Notes: generated by a model from the letters alone, not told the origin. Positions 27,183 to 36,669 are shown, counted from the stretch's first letter. The stretch: 64,000 nt of DNA from Paenibacillus macerans (GCF_023715465.1 NZ_JAMBOE010000009.1:124001-188000), one strand, 5' to 3'. Made by a program: numbers and translations.

Positions 27183-27370
27183 AGCTTTCAGGTGAAAGCT
27201 GTATTGAATGCATATACTATGCTTGGCCGACTGTATCATTTTCTGGAAAAATTATTCCTATCAAAATAGTCGCATTTATGATATTATATCGTCTGTAAAT
27301 TGTTTCCGGCTCCATATCGTCCGGACGTTATTACGATACTTTGTACTATTTTGAGGAGGAGAGACGTTGT

Positions 27371-28762
27371 ATGGATACCTTGAGTATCATCATTAACGTA
27401 GCTGTTATGCTGATTCTGATCGGCGTTCTGATCTGGATGCAGAAGAAGCATGTTTCTTTTACAAAACGGGTGTTTACCGGACTGGGACTCGGACTTGTGT
27501 TCGGCGTTATCTTGCAGTGGGCGTACGGGGCGGGCTCGGACGTCATTTCCGGCTCTGCCGACTGGTTTAACCTGGTGGGCCGCGGTTATGTCGGGTTGCT
27601 GCAAATGGTGGTCATCCCGCTGATCATGGTGTCGATCATTTCCGCCATCATGAAATTAAAGGGTGGACGAAACCTGGGGAAAATGAGCGCCCTGATCATT
27701 GGCGTGCTGCTCATTACGACGGCGATCGCCGCCACGGTCAGCATTGTGACGAGCCTCAGTTTCGATCTGAAGGCGATCGAAATCCAGGCCGGCGAGCGGG
27801 AACAACAGCGCGGTGCGGCGCTTGAGGAACGCCTCGGCGATGTGGCGGACAAAACGATTCCGCAGCAGGTGCTCGACTTTATCCCGACGAACCCGTTTGC
27901 GGACATGACCGGGGCGCGCAGCACCTCGACGCTGGCGGTCGTTATTTTCTCCGCTTTCATCGGGGTGGCCGTGCTTGGTCTGGATAAGAAAAAACCGGAG
28001 CAGGCCGATACGTTCCGCAAAATGGTGGATGCCGTTTACGCGGTCGTTATGCGGATCGTTACGCTGGTCCTGCGATTGACACCGTACGGGATTTTGGCGC
28101 TGATCACGAACGTGACCGCAACGACCAGTGTGGATGAAATCCTCAAGCTGATCAAGTTCGTAGGCGCTTCTTACGTAGCCCTTATCGTCATGTTCATCAT
28201 CCATCTGATCCTGCTGGCCCTGTTCGGGTACAACCCGGTACAGTATGTACGAAAGGTGCTTCCGACGCTGGTGTTCGCCTTTACGTCGCGTTCCAGCGCC
28301 GCCACGATCCCGCTTAACGTCGAGACGCAAACGAAGCGGCTGGGCGTATCGGAAGGGGTAGCCAACCTGTCGGCCTCGTTCGGAGCGACGATCGGGCAAA
28401 ACGGCTGCGCCGGAATTTATCCGGCCATGCTGGCCGTTATGATCGCGCCGACCGTCGGCATTAATCCGACGAGCTGGGACTTCATCCTGACGTTGATCCT
28501 GGTCGTCGTCATCAGTTCGTTTGGCGTTGCCGGCGTTGGAGGGGGCGCGACCTTCGCTTCGCTCATCGTGCTGTCGACGATGAATTTGCCGGTCGCCCTC
28601 GCGGGGCTGCTGATCTCCGTCGAACCGCTCATCGATATGGGACGGACGGCGCTGAACGTCAACGACTCGATCGCCGCCGGCGTCATCACCGGCAAAATCC
28701 TTGGCGAAAACGACACCGAAGCGTTCAAGCGCTCGGTTGATCTGGATGCCGTGCAAGCGTAA
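27371..28762 (+). CDS. tcyP: L-cystine symporter, TcyP type
   Basis: 463 residues of the dicarboxylate/amino acid:cation symporter family, closely resembling Bacillus TcyP. Matching features are the N-terminal WMQKKHVSFTKRVF, TGARSTSTLAVVIF, FTSRSSAATIPLN, GQNGCAGIYPAMLAVMIAP and VEPLIDMGRTALNV. It takes up cystine by cation symport across 8 membrane segments and two hairpins. RBS AGGAGGAG lies 8 bases upstream. The upstream stretch 27183-27340 is AT-rich, with ATTCCTATCAAAATAG resembling, but not proving, a CymR-type sulfur-control site and a -10-like TATTAT at 27282. Confidence 0.93.
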   Translation: MDTLSIIINVAVMLILIGVLIWMQKKHVSFTKRVFTGLGLGLVFGVILQWAYGAGSDVISGSADWFNLVGRGYVGLLQMVVIPLIMVSIISAIMKLKGGRNLGKMSALIIGVLLITTAIAATVSIVTSLSFDLKAIEIQAGEREQQRGAALEERLGDVADKTIPQQVLDFIPTNPFADMTGARSTSTLAVVIFSAFIGVAVLGLDKKKPEQADTFRKMVDAVYAVVMRIVTLVLRLTPYGILALITNVTATTSVDEILKLIKFVGASYVALIVMFIIHLILLALFGYNPVQYVRKVLPTLVFAFTSRSSAATIPLNVETQTKRLGVSEGVANLSASFGATIGQNGCAGIYPAMLAVMIAPTVGINPTSWDFILTLILVVVISSFGVAGVGGGATFASLIVLSTMNLPVALAGLLISVEPLIDMGRTALNVNDSIAAGVITGKILGENDTEAFKRSVDLDAVQA

Positions 28763-28777
28763 TTCAAGTGTAAATAA

Positions 28778-28846
28778 AAGCCGTTCCCGCTCTGTGAACA
28801 GGCCCCTTGTGAGGGGGCAGTTCCATTCCGGGAGCGGCTTTTTTTT
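28778..28846 (+). terminator. Intrinsic terminator after tcyP
   Basis: AAGCCGTTCCCGCTC pairs with GGGAGCGGCTT. The loop itself holds a small GCCCCTTGTGAGGGGGC hairpin. A run of nine T follows. Confidence 0.85.
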
Positions 28847-28961
28847 TGAGTGCGGGGCTCAAAGCCGCGATTCGGTACCTTGAACGTGTTGAAACCTTTG
28901 CGTGGAAGAATTATATGCCACTCCGGTTATGTTTACTTTATGCCGAGGGGAAGTCGCACGA

Positions 28962-29140
28962 AATGCAAAAGTGCAGGCGGTTTTCGTCGAAATTCCTCGA
29001 AACAGGTGGTTCAGATGTAAAAGTGCATTTCATTTCGGGTCAAAAGCTATTTTTTTATCGGATAGCCCTAAAAGAGATGCACTTTCGGCTTTTGCATTTC
29101 AATCGCTCTAAAGTGGTAATTTGCGGAAAATAGAATGCAC
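28962..29140. repeat. Dispersed intergenic repeat, family E copy 1
   Basis: Keyword TGCAAAAGTGCA appears as AAATGCAAAAGTGCAGG, TGTAAAAGTGCATTTC and inverted as GATGCACTTT, TTTTGCATTTC and ATGCACTTTTG. A CGTCGAAATTCCTCGAAAC block is shared, inverted, with 54300-54345. The rest of 28847-29548 has no gene. Confidence 0.7.
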
Positions 29141-29482
29141 TTTTGTAGTTGATCCCATCCCATCGGCCCGTCCTTCTTCCCATGAAAAACGATAAGCCCG
29201 GCTGCAGGCCTAAAGCAAATCTGGCCGGGTGTAAACCCTAACGGACTTAAAGGGGACGTCGATAGACGTTTTTCACTAGGACCACCATTGGTTGAAATAG
29301 GTATAATATACTATCGAATGATAGCGCTGAATAATTGAAAGGTTTATAATTGTAACTATGCCAAAGCTGCATAAATATTCAGCGGATGGGTAATCTCGCG
29401 ATAATTCGCGCTGTTTTTTTTCTAGGACTTAAGGACTGGTTTTCTTAAGCGAAGTTTCGTGTATGCAATACATAAAGTGTGT

Positions 29483-29510
29483 GTTCAAAAGGCCGGTTTT
29501 CAGCACTGAA
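29483..29510 (+). repeat. Solo left end of the GTTCAAAAAGTC MITE-like element
   Basis: GTTCAAAAGGCCGGTTTTCAGCAC matches the left end of the 169-bp element at 63596. No right end is present nearby. Confidence 0.55.
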
Positions 29511-29548
29511 GCTAATATGATAAATTTTCCATGGAGATGGGGGAGGCC

Positions 29549-31210
29549 ATGTACACAATCAAAAAAAGATTGGGTGAACTTCTTCTGGAATCCGGCATGA
29601 TTACGGAAGCAGAGCTGCAAACCGCGCTGGAAGAGCAGCAGCGTTCCCGGAAAAAGCTCGGCGATGTGCTGCTGGAGCAGGGGGTTCTGACCGAGCATCA
29701 GCTCATCGAGGCGCTGGAATTTCAGCTTGGCATCCCGCACGTCACCTTGGCAAGGCTTAACACCGCCCCCCAATTAACCCAGGTCATTTCGGAGCAGATG
29801 GCCAAGAGGCACCAGGTGCTGCCGATTCGCGTGGACGGCCGGAAGCTGATGGTCGCCATGGCCGATCCCCTGGATTTGTTCGTTATTGAAGACTTGCGGA
29901 TAAGCACTGGTTTTACGATTGAACCGGCTATTATTTCACGAGGGGAATTGCAGCGGGGGATCGCCCGGCTATACGGGCAGCAGAATTCGATGCACGAAGG
30001 GGCGGGGAGCGGCCAGATCGAGGTGGAAGAGTCGATGATTCTGGACGAAGATTCTCCGGTCGTCCGCCTCGTTCAGCAAATGATCGAACAGGCGGTGCGC
30101 CTCGGCGCCAGCGACATTCATGTCGATCCGATGGACGCGCAGCTGACGATCCGCTACCGCATTGACGGACAACTGCGCAAAGGGCGGTCCATTCCGAAAT
30201 CGATGCAGGGCGTCATCACCGCCCGGCTGAAAATTTTGGCCCATTTGAACATCGAAGAACGCCGGCTGCCTCAGAATGGGCGCATCAAGCTGACGGTCGA
30301 CGGCAAACAGATCGAAATCCGGTTGTCTTCGCTGCCGACGGTGCACGGGGAACAAATCGTGATGCGCCTGTTTGACCCATCCGAAGGGATACATAGTCTG
30401 GACAAACTGGGCATGGCCGAGGAAAATCTCGAATTGTTTCGGCGCATGGCCGGAAAGCAGCATGGGATGGTTCTGCTGGCGGGACCAGCGGGGAGCGGGA
30501 AGACGACGACTCTCTACTCCGTATTGCAGCATCTGAACCGCGAAGAGACAAGCGTGATCACGATCGAAGATCCCGTGGAATACATGCTTGACGGCATAAA
30601 TCAGACGCAGGTTTCCCCTGCGGCCGGATTGACGTTTGCTAATGGTCTCCGCTCTATTTTACGGCAGGATCCGAATATTATTATGGTCGGGGAAATCCGC
30701 GATCCGGAAACCGCGGAAACCGCCATTCGCGCTTCGTTAATGGGCCAGCTCGTGTTTTCGGCGCTGCATACGAGCGATACGGTCGGCGCGGTCGTCCGGC
30801 TGCGGGAGATGGGGGTCGAGCCGCATCTGATCGCCTCCGCGCTGATCGGAGTAGTCGCCCAGCGGCTGGTCCGCTGTGTTTGTCCCGATTGCACAACCGG
30901 ATACACGCCGGATATGCAGGAGCTTCTATACCTTGAGCGTCTGGGCTTCAAAGCGGACAAGCTGTATCGCGGCAAGGGCTGCGCCGCTTGCGGAAAAAGC
31001 GGTTACCGCGGCCGGATGGCGGTGCACGAAGTATTGCTTGTGGGCGACGAGCTGCGCTCCGGGATCGCAAGCGGACAATCCGCAAAGGAGCTGCGGCGGC
31101 TGGCCCGGGAAACCGGCACGACCACCTTGTTGGCCGACGGCGTTGGAAAAGTGCTGGAGGGACACACCACCCTTCAGGAAATTATCCGCGAAGTGGAAGA
31201 AGAGAGATGA
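29549..31210 (+). CDS. Type II secretion / type IV pilus assembly ATPase (GspE/PilB)
   Basis: 553 residues from the ATG at 29549. It hydrolyses ATP to drive pilin or pseudopilin polymerisation. The N-terminal T2SSE_N domain (GELLLESGMITEAELQTALE) is about 6-100. The Walker A motif is GPAGSGKTTT near 311, the Asp-box/Walker B is IIMVGEIRDPET near 377, the His box is SALHTSD, and the C-terminal zinc site is CVCPDC...GCAACGKSG (about 447-480). The start is uncertain: GGGGGAGG is only two bases before this ATG, and ATG 29531 lacks an RBS. No pilC, pilin or pilT gene is adjacent, which is odd for this family; the only partner in view is the prepilin peptidase 570 bp downstream. Confidence 0.92.
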   Translation: MYTIKKRLGELLLESGMITEAELQTALEEQQRSRKKLGDVLLEQGVLTEHQLIEALEFQLGIPHVTLARLNTAPQLTQVISEQMAKRHQVLPIRVDGRKLMVAMADPLDLFVIEDLRISTGFTIEPAIISRGELQRGIARLYGQQNSMHEGAGSGQIEVEESMILDEDSPVVRLVQQMIEQAVRLGASDIHVDPMDAQLTIRYRIDGQLRKGRSIPKSMQGVITARLKILAHLNIEERRLPQNGRIKLTVDGKQIEIRLSSLPTVHGEQIVMRLFDPSEGIHSLDKLGMAEENLELFRRMAGKQHGMVLLAGPAGSGKTTTLYSVLQHLNREETSVITIEDPVEYMLDGINQTQVSPAAGLTFANGLRSILRQDPNIIMVGEIRDPETAETAIRASLMGQLVFSALHTSDTVGAVVRLREMGVEPHLIASALIGVVAQRLVRCVCPDCTTGYTPDMQELLYLERLGFKADKLYRGKGCAACGKSGYRGRMAVHEVLLVGDELRSGIASGQSAKELRRLARETGTTTLLADGVGKVLEGHTTLQEIIREVEEER

Positions 31211-31447
31211 CAGCGGGCCGTTTGGCGGGGAGTGAATTGGTCGTGACTCGACTTGACTTGACTTGACTTGTTGCCTTCGTTCGCCGCGCTGCTGTATGAT
31301 CAAATTGTTTATACCGATGTTTAACTTATACGGAATTTTCGGCTCAAAACCAACAACGGTTTTTGACGTACAGGAAGGCGCAGCCCCAGGGGCGAGTTGG
31401 CGCGTCGTTCTAACGGTTGCAGGCTGCTACTGAAGCGAACCAAGCAT

Positions 31448-31716
31448 TGGCCTTCAAAATAGCGACACTTTATGTACTTATTATCCGGAGTCTGGCACTT
31501 ACATCCCGATTAGCGGCATTTTTTGTCCTTATTTTCCTATGAATGGTCCGGAACGTGGGCATTTCCTTATGATTGGAGAAAATAGCGACATAAATTACCC
31601 CTATTTCTCTCAAGAGGATGGATATCGCCGGAATAACGACATTTTTTGTCCTTATATTTTTTCGCTGGAGGTTCTCATGATTGTTTGGTCAAGCGCCGTT
31701 ATTGGTTTGAGCTTAT
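31448..31716. repeat. Long dispersed intergenic repeat, family B copy 1
   Basis: About 270 bp, co-linear with 48161-48464. Shared blocks in order are GGCCTTCAAAATAGCG, ACTTTATGTACTTATTATCC, GATTAGCGGCATTTT, TTATTTTCCTA.GAATGGTCCG, GTGGGCATTTCCTT, AAAATAGCGACATAAA, GAATAACGACATTTT and TTAAGCGCCGTT-like ends. An imperfect TGACT/TTGAC pentamer array lies before it at 31243-31270. No gene was seen in 31211-31779. Confidence 0.8.
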
Positions 31717-31779
31717 TTTAGGGGGCTAATAAAATATACCGGCAGCTATGGAACGTACGACGCCGTTATTGGAGGGGCT

Positions 31780-32712
31780 ATGGAAACGATAATGTTGGCG
31801 GCGCTTAACTTTATCGCCGGGTTGGCCGTAGGCGCCGGCCTGGCGCGGCTCGGGCGCCGCCTGGTGGCGCGGCGGGGGCTGGTGCCCGCGAGCGGAAGCG
31901 GCGTGGTCGGAAGCGGTGCGGGCGGAGGCGGTGCGGGTGGAGGCGGTGCGGGTGGAAGCGGCATCGGCGGAAGTGGCGCGAGCGAAAGCGGCGTGGGTGG
32001 AAGCGGCATCGGCGGAAGTGGCGCGAGCGGAGGCGGCGTGGGTGGAAGCGGCGCGTGCGGAAGCGACGTGGGCGGAGGCAGCAACGCGCGCGTGAGCGCT
32101 ACGGCAGCGGCCGGCGGCACAGCCCCTGCCGCCGGCGCCGCACCCTCCGGCCGGCTGCGCCGGGCCGGAGACATCGCCGCCGCCTTCGCCGCGGCGGCGA
32201 TGTTCGCCCTGATGCACCTGCGTTTCGGTGCATCGGGCGCATGGGCGGTCGGCCTGCTGCTGACCGCCCTGGCCGTGCTGATCGCGGTCACCGACCTGAC
32301 CGCGAGAATCATCCCCAACGGCGCCTTGCTGTGCTTTGGCGCCGTGCTGCTCTCCGCCGTGCCGTTGGCCGGCGGCGGCACGCTGTGGAGCCATGCGCTG
32401 GGCGCGCTTGGCGGCAGCGGCCTGCTGCTGCTTGTCGCTGCCCTCACCCCCGGCCGGGGGATGGGGATGGGCGACGTCAAGCTGCTGGCCGTGTTCGGCT
32501 GGGCCGTCGGTTTCCCCGGCGTGCTCCTCGCCTTGTTCGTGGCCGCCGTCACTGGCGCCGTAGCGGTGGCGCTGCAGCAGGCCTTTGGCCGCAGGCAGCG
32601 CGGTCAAACGTTGGCGTTTGGCCCCTTTCTGGCCTTCGGCACCCTGCTCGTGTACTTATACGGCAACGAGATCATTCATTGGTATGCCGCCAACGCAGTC
32701 CTTCCCGGGTAG
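31780..32712 (+). CDS. Prepilin peptidase (A24) with Gly/Ser repeat insert in place of the zinc loop
   Basis: 310 residues. Cleaves prepilin leader peptides in the membrane. The aspartate protease half is intact: TDLTARIIPN (first Asp near 171) and GMGMGDVKLLA (GxGD near 228), with flanking membrane helices. The N-terminus keeps one helix (LNFIAGLAVGAGLARLGRR). The cysteine-containing loop of the methyltransferase half is missing. In its place residues about 38-100 are GGSGIGGSGAS-type low-complexity repeats. It may therefore process leaders without N-methylation; that is inference. The start ATG has a weak upstream GGAGGGG at 31770. Confidence 0.85.
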   Translation: METIMLAALNFIAGLAVGAGLARLGRRLVARRGLVPASGSGVVGSGAGGGGAGGGGAGGSGIGGSGASESGVGGSGIGGSGASGGGVGGSGACGSDVGGGSNARVSATAAAGGTAPAAGAAPSGRLRRAGDIAAAFAAAAMFALMHLRFGASGAWAVGLLLTALAVLIAVTDLTARIIPNGALLCFGAVLLSAVPLAGGGTLWSHALGALGGSGLLLLVAALTPGRGMGMGDVKLLAVFGWAVGFPGVLLALFVAAVTGAVAVALQQAFGRRQRGQTLAFGPFLAFGTLLVYLYGNEIIHWYAANAVLPG

Positions 32713-32770
32713 ATGAGAAGGTGTTGTGCTTCACCGCGAATAGGCTGGTTTTCCCGTCAGGGCGCTGGCC

Positions 32771-32846
32771 TTTATCCGCCTTACCAAGCTTTATCCGCCT
32801 TACCAAGCTTTATCCGCCTTACCAAGCTTTATCCGCCTTACCAAGC
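32771..32846 (+). repeat. Four perfect 19-bp tandem repeats
   Basis: TTTATCCGCCTTACCAAGC repeated four times without mismatch, then fading copies (TTTATCCCGCC, TTTATCAACC). It is noncoding, just after the prepilin peptidase. Confidence 0.95.
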
Positions 32847-32980
32847 TTTATCCCGCCTTTATCAACCTTTATCTGCACTAGCCTTGCATTAACCTTTGAA
32901 CAAGATAACTGGTAGCCCTAAAACTCCAGATTTCCCGCAAAAGCTCAGGTGATCGAGTCGGAATTTGGGCCTGCCGGAAA

Positions 32981-33170
32981 TCTAACGGTTGTAGCAGCCG
33001 CTATTTTGCGAAAAAAGCCCTTCTCCAAATTTTAACGGTTGTGATCGCCGTTATTTGCCTGAATCTAAGCAAAAATAACTGGTTTTAAGTGAAATAAGCG
33101 CTATGGCAACCGTTAAAAGTTGAAATCAACGTTTTTGGCACAAATAGCGCTTGTGGCAACCGTTAAAATT
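32981..33170. repeat. Dispersed-style intergenic repeat, family C
   Basis: Two forward words TCTAACGGTTGTAGC and TTTAACGGTTGTGATCGC, each followed by CTATTT or TTATTT, and two inverse words GGCAACCGTTAAAA preceded by AAATA-GCGC. The two halves are inverted copies. A partial word, TCTAACGGTTGCAGGCTG, also occurs at 31409. Confidence 0.7.
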
Positions 33171-33246
33171 CGATTTGTGGTTAGTAATGTTATCATGTCA
33201 GATGTCAGTTTTGTTGCAACGTTAGTGCTTTATCCGCCTACCCGAC

Positions 33247-33310
33247 TTCACCTGTCCTAACCCGTCCTAACCCGTCTAACCCGTCTAACCCGTCTAACCC
33301 GTCTTTACCT
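33247..33310 (+). repeat. TAACCCGTC short tandem repeat
   Basis: Nine-base TAACCCGTC units repeated about five times, flanked by CCTGTCCTAACCCGTCC variants. No gene was seen in 32713-33363. Confidence 0.8.
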
Positions 33311-33363
33311 GCCTTTGCCCCGTCCTTTTCCACCTTCAACCATGCTTATCACCCCGCCCGACT

Positions 33364-34305
33364 TTATCCGTAATGGCGGACCAGCGCCCCCGCCCGCTCG
33401 CGGATTCGGTCCGCGATTTCGCGCGGCTCTAGCACTTTGGCGTCAGGACCCAACTGGAAAAAATACGCGGCAGTGAACTCCACTTCGCTCTCGTCGATCA
33501 CGGCATCGATATAGCCGTGGTCCGGATCGGCCGCTGCGATATACGGTTCCAGCCAGGGCTGGCTGCGGCACTGCCGCATGCCTTCCCGGGTCAGCTCGAC
33601 ATACAGCCGCACCGGCGCTTTCAAAGGCTGTCCGGAGAGCTGCTCCAGCCAGCCTGCCAGACCGACGGGCGGGTCGAACGTTTGCGGCAGGGTTTCCACA
33701 AACAAAAGGCGATCCGTCCGAAACTGGCGGACATCGCCGGTGTTCAGGTCGACGGCGGGCATGTACCAGAAGCCGTCGTAGGCGTATACCCCAAGCGGCC
33801 CAACCTCTCTTTCTGTGTCCTCCGTTCTCGAAGCATACCCGATTTTCAGCACCTGCCGGTCTGCAGCCGCCTCGATAATTTCCTTCAAAAACGGTGAAGC
33901 GACGCTGCGTTTGCGGCTCCAAATCGCGACTACCGCGTCCAGGCGCTCCACTTTGCGCTTCATGTCGTCAGCCAGGTTCGCGTACAGTTTGCGGGAGACG
34001 GATTTCACATTGATGTCAAAGGGCAGCGACGGATAATATTTCAACGTTTGGAACGCGAAAAAGACGGCAAACGCTTCGTCTTCGTCGAACATCACAGGCG
34101 GCAGCATCCTGCCGCGAAGCAGGCGGTACCCTCCGGTTCGGCCCGGCTCGGTGTAGAGCGGGACGCCCATCTCGCTCAGTTCGCTCAAATAGCGGTGCGC
34201 CGTCCGCACGGACACCCGGAATTCGTCAGCGACATCCTGCGCCGTAAAGCTGCGCTTGGCGTTGATATACATGATCAGGTCGAACAAAAACCTCGTCTTG
34301 GACAT
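33364..34305 (-). CDS. HTH and WYL-domain transcriptional regulator
   Basis: 313 residues. The N-terminal HTH_11-type winged helix (AQDVADEFRVSVRTAHRYL) is followed by PGRTGGYRLLRG and a WYL domain (RQVLKIGYASRTEDTEREV, GFWYMPAVDLNTGDVRQFR) that often senses nucleic acid or small ligands, plus a WCX-like C-terminus. RBS GGAGGAG lies 5 bases before the ATG. It is divergent from a UvrA-like gene. A perfect palindrome covers the shared promoter, so it probably controls both. WYL regulators commonly respond to DNA damage or phage-related signals; the ligand here is unknown. Confidence 0.88.
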   Translation of the reverse strand: MSKTRFLFDLIMYINAKRSFTAQDVADEFRVSVRTAHRYLSELSEMGVPLYTEPGRTGGYRLLRGRMLPPVMFDEDEAFAVFFAFQTLKYYPSLPFDINVKSVSRKLYANLADDMKRKVERLDAVVAIWSRKRSVASPFLKEIIEAAADRQVLKIGYASRTEDTEREVGPLGVYAYDGFWYMPAVDLNTGDVRQFRTDRLLFVETLPQTFDPPVGLAGWLEQLSGQPLKAPVRLYVELTREGMRQCRSQPWLEPYIAAADPDHGYIDAVIDESEVEFTAAYFFQLGPDAKVLEPREIADRIRERAGALVRHYG

Positions 34306-34324
34306 CCAATCTCCTCCATTTTCT

Positions 34325-34367
34325 AAACCATGACAGTTTTTGTCATGGTTTTAATTTATTCTATTTT
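34325..34367. promoter_or_regulatory. Perfect palindromic operator over divergent promoter
   Basis: AAACCATGACA (34325-34335), five-base spacer GTTTT, then TGTCATGGTTT (34341-34351): 11-bp arms with no mismatch. A + strand promoter overlaps it: -35 TTGTCA (34340-34345), 16-bp spacer, -10 TATTTT (34362-34367). It is the best candidate binding site for the WYL regulator. Confidence 0.75.
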
Positions 34368-34398
34368 AAGTGAATCATCCAGAGGAGGGAAAGGAAAC

Positions 34399-36669
34399 AT
34401 GCATAAAGACGATTTCATTCATGTGTTCGGAGCCAGAGAAAAAAATTTGCGGGACGTTGGTGTCTCCATTCCGAAAAAGCGGATTACGGTGTTTGCCGGC
34501 GTATCGGGTTCGGGTAAGTCGGCGCTTGTTTTCGATACGATCGCGGCCGAATCGCAGCGGCAGTTGAACGAAACTTACTCAAGCTTTATCCGCAACCGGC
34601 TGCCCCATTACGGACAGCCGGAGGTGGAGGGAATCTCCAATTTGCCGGTATCGATCGTAATCAATCAGAAGCGGCTTGGCGGCAACGCCAGATCAACGGT
34701 TGGCACGGCCACGGATATCTACGCGCTGCTGCGTCTGTTGTTTTCCCGGCAAGGCGCGCCCTTCGTTGGTTATTCCGACATTTTTTCCTTCAACAATCCG
34801 CAGGGGATGTGCCCGGAATGCGAAGGGCTGGGCAAGGCGAAGACGATTCTTATCGACCGTTTGATTGACAAGGAAAAATCGCTGAACGAGGGTGCGATCC
34901 TGTTCCCCACCTTCCAGCCCGGCGATTTCCGCTGGAAAAGATATACCGCCACCGGACTGTTCGACAACGACAAAAAGCTGAAGGATTACACCGAGGAAGA
35001 AATGGATACGCTGCTATACAAAACGGGGTTCAAACCGACGAATCCGACGAAAGAGTGGCCGCCGACTTCGCTGTACGAGGGCGTCGTCCCCCGCATCAAA
35101 CGGTCTTTCCTGGACAAGGATGGCCGGGATAACGCCCTTTACAAGGAAGCGATCAAACGGATCGCGTCCGAGGGGATATGCCCGGCGTGCCGCGGCGGCA
35201 GGCTTAAGCCCGACGTGCTGACATGCCGAATCAACGGCAAAAATATTGCGGACTGCGCGAGCATGCCGGTCAGTGAGCTGATTGATTTTGTGCGTACTGT
35301 CCGCGAACCGCTGGTCCGCACGGTGACCGAGGCGATCGTCAAACGGCTGGCCGACATGATCGAGATCGGGCTTGGGTATTTGAGTTTGAACCGGGAAACG
35401 CCCAGCCTGTCGGGCGGGGAATCGCAGCGGATCAAACTGGTGCGCCAGCTCGGCAACAGCCTGAGCGATTTGCTTTACATTTTGGATGAGCCCAGCAGCG
35501 GTCTGCATCCCCACGATGTCGGCCGGATCAACCGGCTGCTGCGGCAATTAAGGGATAAAGGCAACACCGTGCTGATCGTGGAGCATGACCCGGACGTGAT
35601 CAGGATCGCCGATCATATCGTGGAAATGGGGCCGAGCGCCGGAACGGGCGGGGGAAGGATCGTCTACGAGGGAGAACTCGGCGGGCTGATGTCGGCGGAT
35701 ACGCTGACCTCCCGGCTGCTGAAGCGCCGGCTTTCATGCAAAAGCGAGGTCCGGCAACCGGCCGGATGGCTGGAAATTCCACGCACGAGCCTCAACAATT
35801 TGAAAGAGGTAAGCGTCCGGGTCCCCGCAGGGGTGATGACCGCCGTTACCGGAGTGGCCGGATCGGGCAAAAGCACATTGATCCGCTGTGCGTTTGCGCA
35901 GACCTATCCCGAGGCGATCGTTGTCGATCAAGGGGTTATCGGCGCTTCGAACCGATCCAATATCGCCACTTATATCGGCATAATCGATACGATCCGGGAG
36001 CGATTTGCCAAGGCGAATCGGGTCAGCCCTTCGCTTTTCAGCTTTAATTCGCAAGGGGCCTGCCCGGCCTGTAAGGGACTCGGAACCATTTACACCGATT
36101 TTGCTTTTATGGATACGGTGGCGACCGTTTGCGAAGCTTGCGGGGGAAGACGCTTCAACGAGGGAGTGCTGTCCTACCTGCTGCGCGGCAAAAATATCAG
36201 CGACATCATGGCTATGACCGTCGCCGAGGCGCTGTCTTTTTTTCAAGAAAAAGAGATTTTGACGGTGCTGGAAAGGCTGCGGGAAACCGGGATCGATTAC
36301 GTTGCGCTGGGACAACCCCTCAGCACTTTGTCGGGCGGAGAACTGCAACGGGTCAAGCTGGCGGCCGAATTGGAGGAAAGAGGCAATATATACGTGCTGG
36401 ACGAACCGACCACCGGGCTGCATCTGGCGGACGTCGACCAGCTTATCCGCGTGATGAACCGCCTTGCCGATCAGGGCAACACGCTGATCGTTATCGAACA
36501 TCATCCGGAAGTGATCTGCCAGGCCGATTGGATCATCGATCTGGGTCCCGGCGCGGGGGCGGAGGGAGGAAGGGTGTTGTTCGAAGGCGTGCCCAGGGAT
36601 ATTACGGCTTGCGGCGAATCTTTAACCGGACAATATATCAAGACCGCCGCAGCCCGGGCGGAGGACTAG
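34399..36669 (+). CDS. UvrA-like ABC ATPase lacking the UvrB-binding region (UvrA2/DrrC type)
   Basis: 756 residues against about 950 for UvrA. Two ABC modules are present: Walker A GVSGSGKSAL near 38 and GVAGSGKSTLIRC near 492, signatures LSGGESQRIKLVRQLG and LSGGELQRVKLAAELE, and Walker B LYILDEPSSGLHP and IYVLDEPTTGLHL. Zinc-type motifs are CPECEGLG/CPACRGG and CPACKGLG/CEACGGRR. The stretch between the first Walker A and signature is short, matching the class that lacks the UvrB-binding domain. Such paralogues bind DNA and in some bacteria give tolerance to DNA-intercalating drugs. RBS GAGGAGGGAAAGG. The ATG at 34330 lies inside the operator and is rejected. Confidence 0.9.
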   Translation: MHKDDFIHVFGAREKNLRDVGVSIPKKRITVFAGVSGSGKSALVFDTIAAESQRQLNETYSSFIRNRLPHYGQPEVEGISNLPVSIVINQKRLGGNARSTVGTATDIYALLRLLFSRQGAPFVGYSDIFSFNNPQGMCPECEGLGKAKTILIDRLIDKEKSLNEGAILFPTFQPGDFRWKRYTATGLFDNDKKLKDYTEEEMDTLLYKTGFKPTNPTKEWPPTSLYEGVVPRIKRSFLDKDGRDNALYKEAIKRIASEGICPACRGGRLKPDVLTCRINGKNIADCASMPVSELIDFVRTVREPLVRTVTEAIVKRLADMIEIGLGYLSLNRETPSLSGGESQRIKLVRQLGNSLSDLLYILDEPSSGLHPHDVGRINRLLRQLRDKGNTVLIVEHDPDVIRIADHIVEMGPSAGTGGGRIVYEGELGGLMSADTLTSRLLKRRLSCKSEVRQPAGWLEIPRTSLNNLKEVSVRVPAGVMTAVTGVAGSGKSTLIRCAFAQTYPEAIVVDQGVIGASNRSNIATYIGIIDTIRERFAKANRVSPSLFSFNSQGACPACKGLGTIYTDFAFMDTVATVCEACGGRRFNEGVLSYLLRGKNISDIMAMTVAEALSFFQEKEILTVLERLRETGIDYVALGQPLSTLSGGELQRVKLAAELEERGNIYVLDEPTTGLHLADVDQLIRVMNRLADQGNTLIVIEHHPEVICQADWIIDLGPGAGAEGGRVLFEGVPRDITACGESLTGQYIKTAAARAED

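Noticed and set aside
28846-29133. Open frames after tcyP that might be small proteins
   Set aside because: They lie inside the family E repeat, with no RBS and no recognisable protein feature.
32771-32846. CRISPR array or origin-type iterons
   Set aside because: The 19-bp units are contiguous with no spacers, and no replication gene lies nearby.
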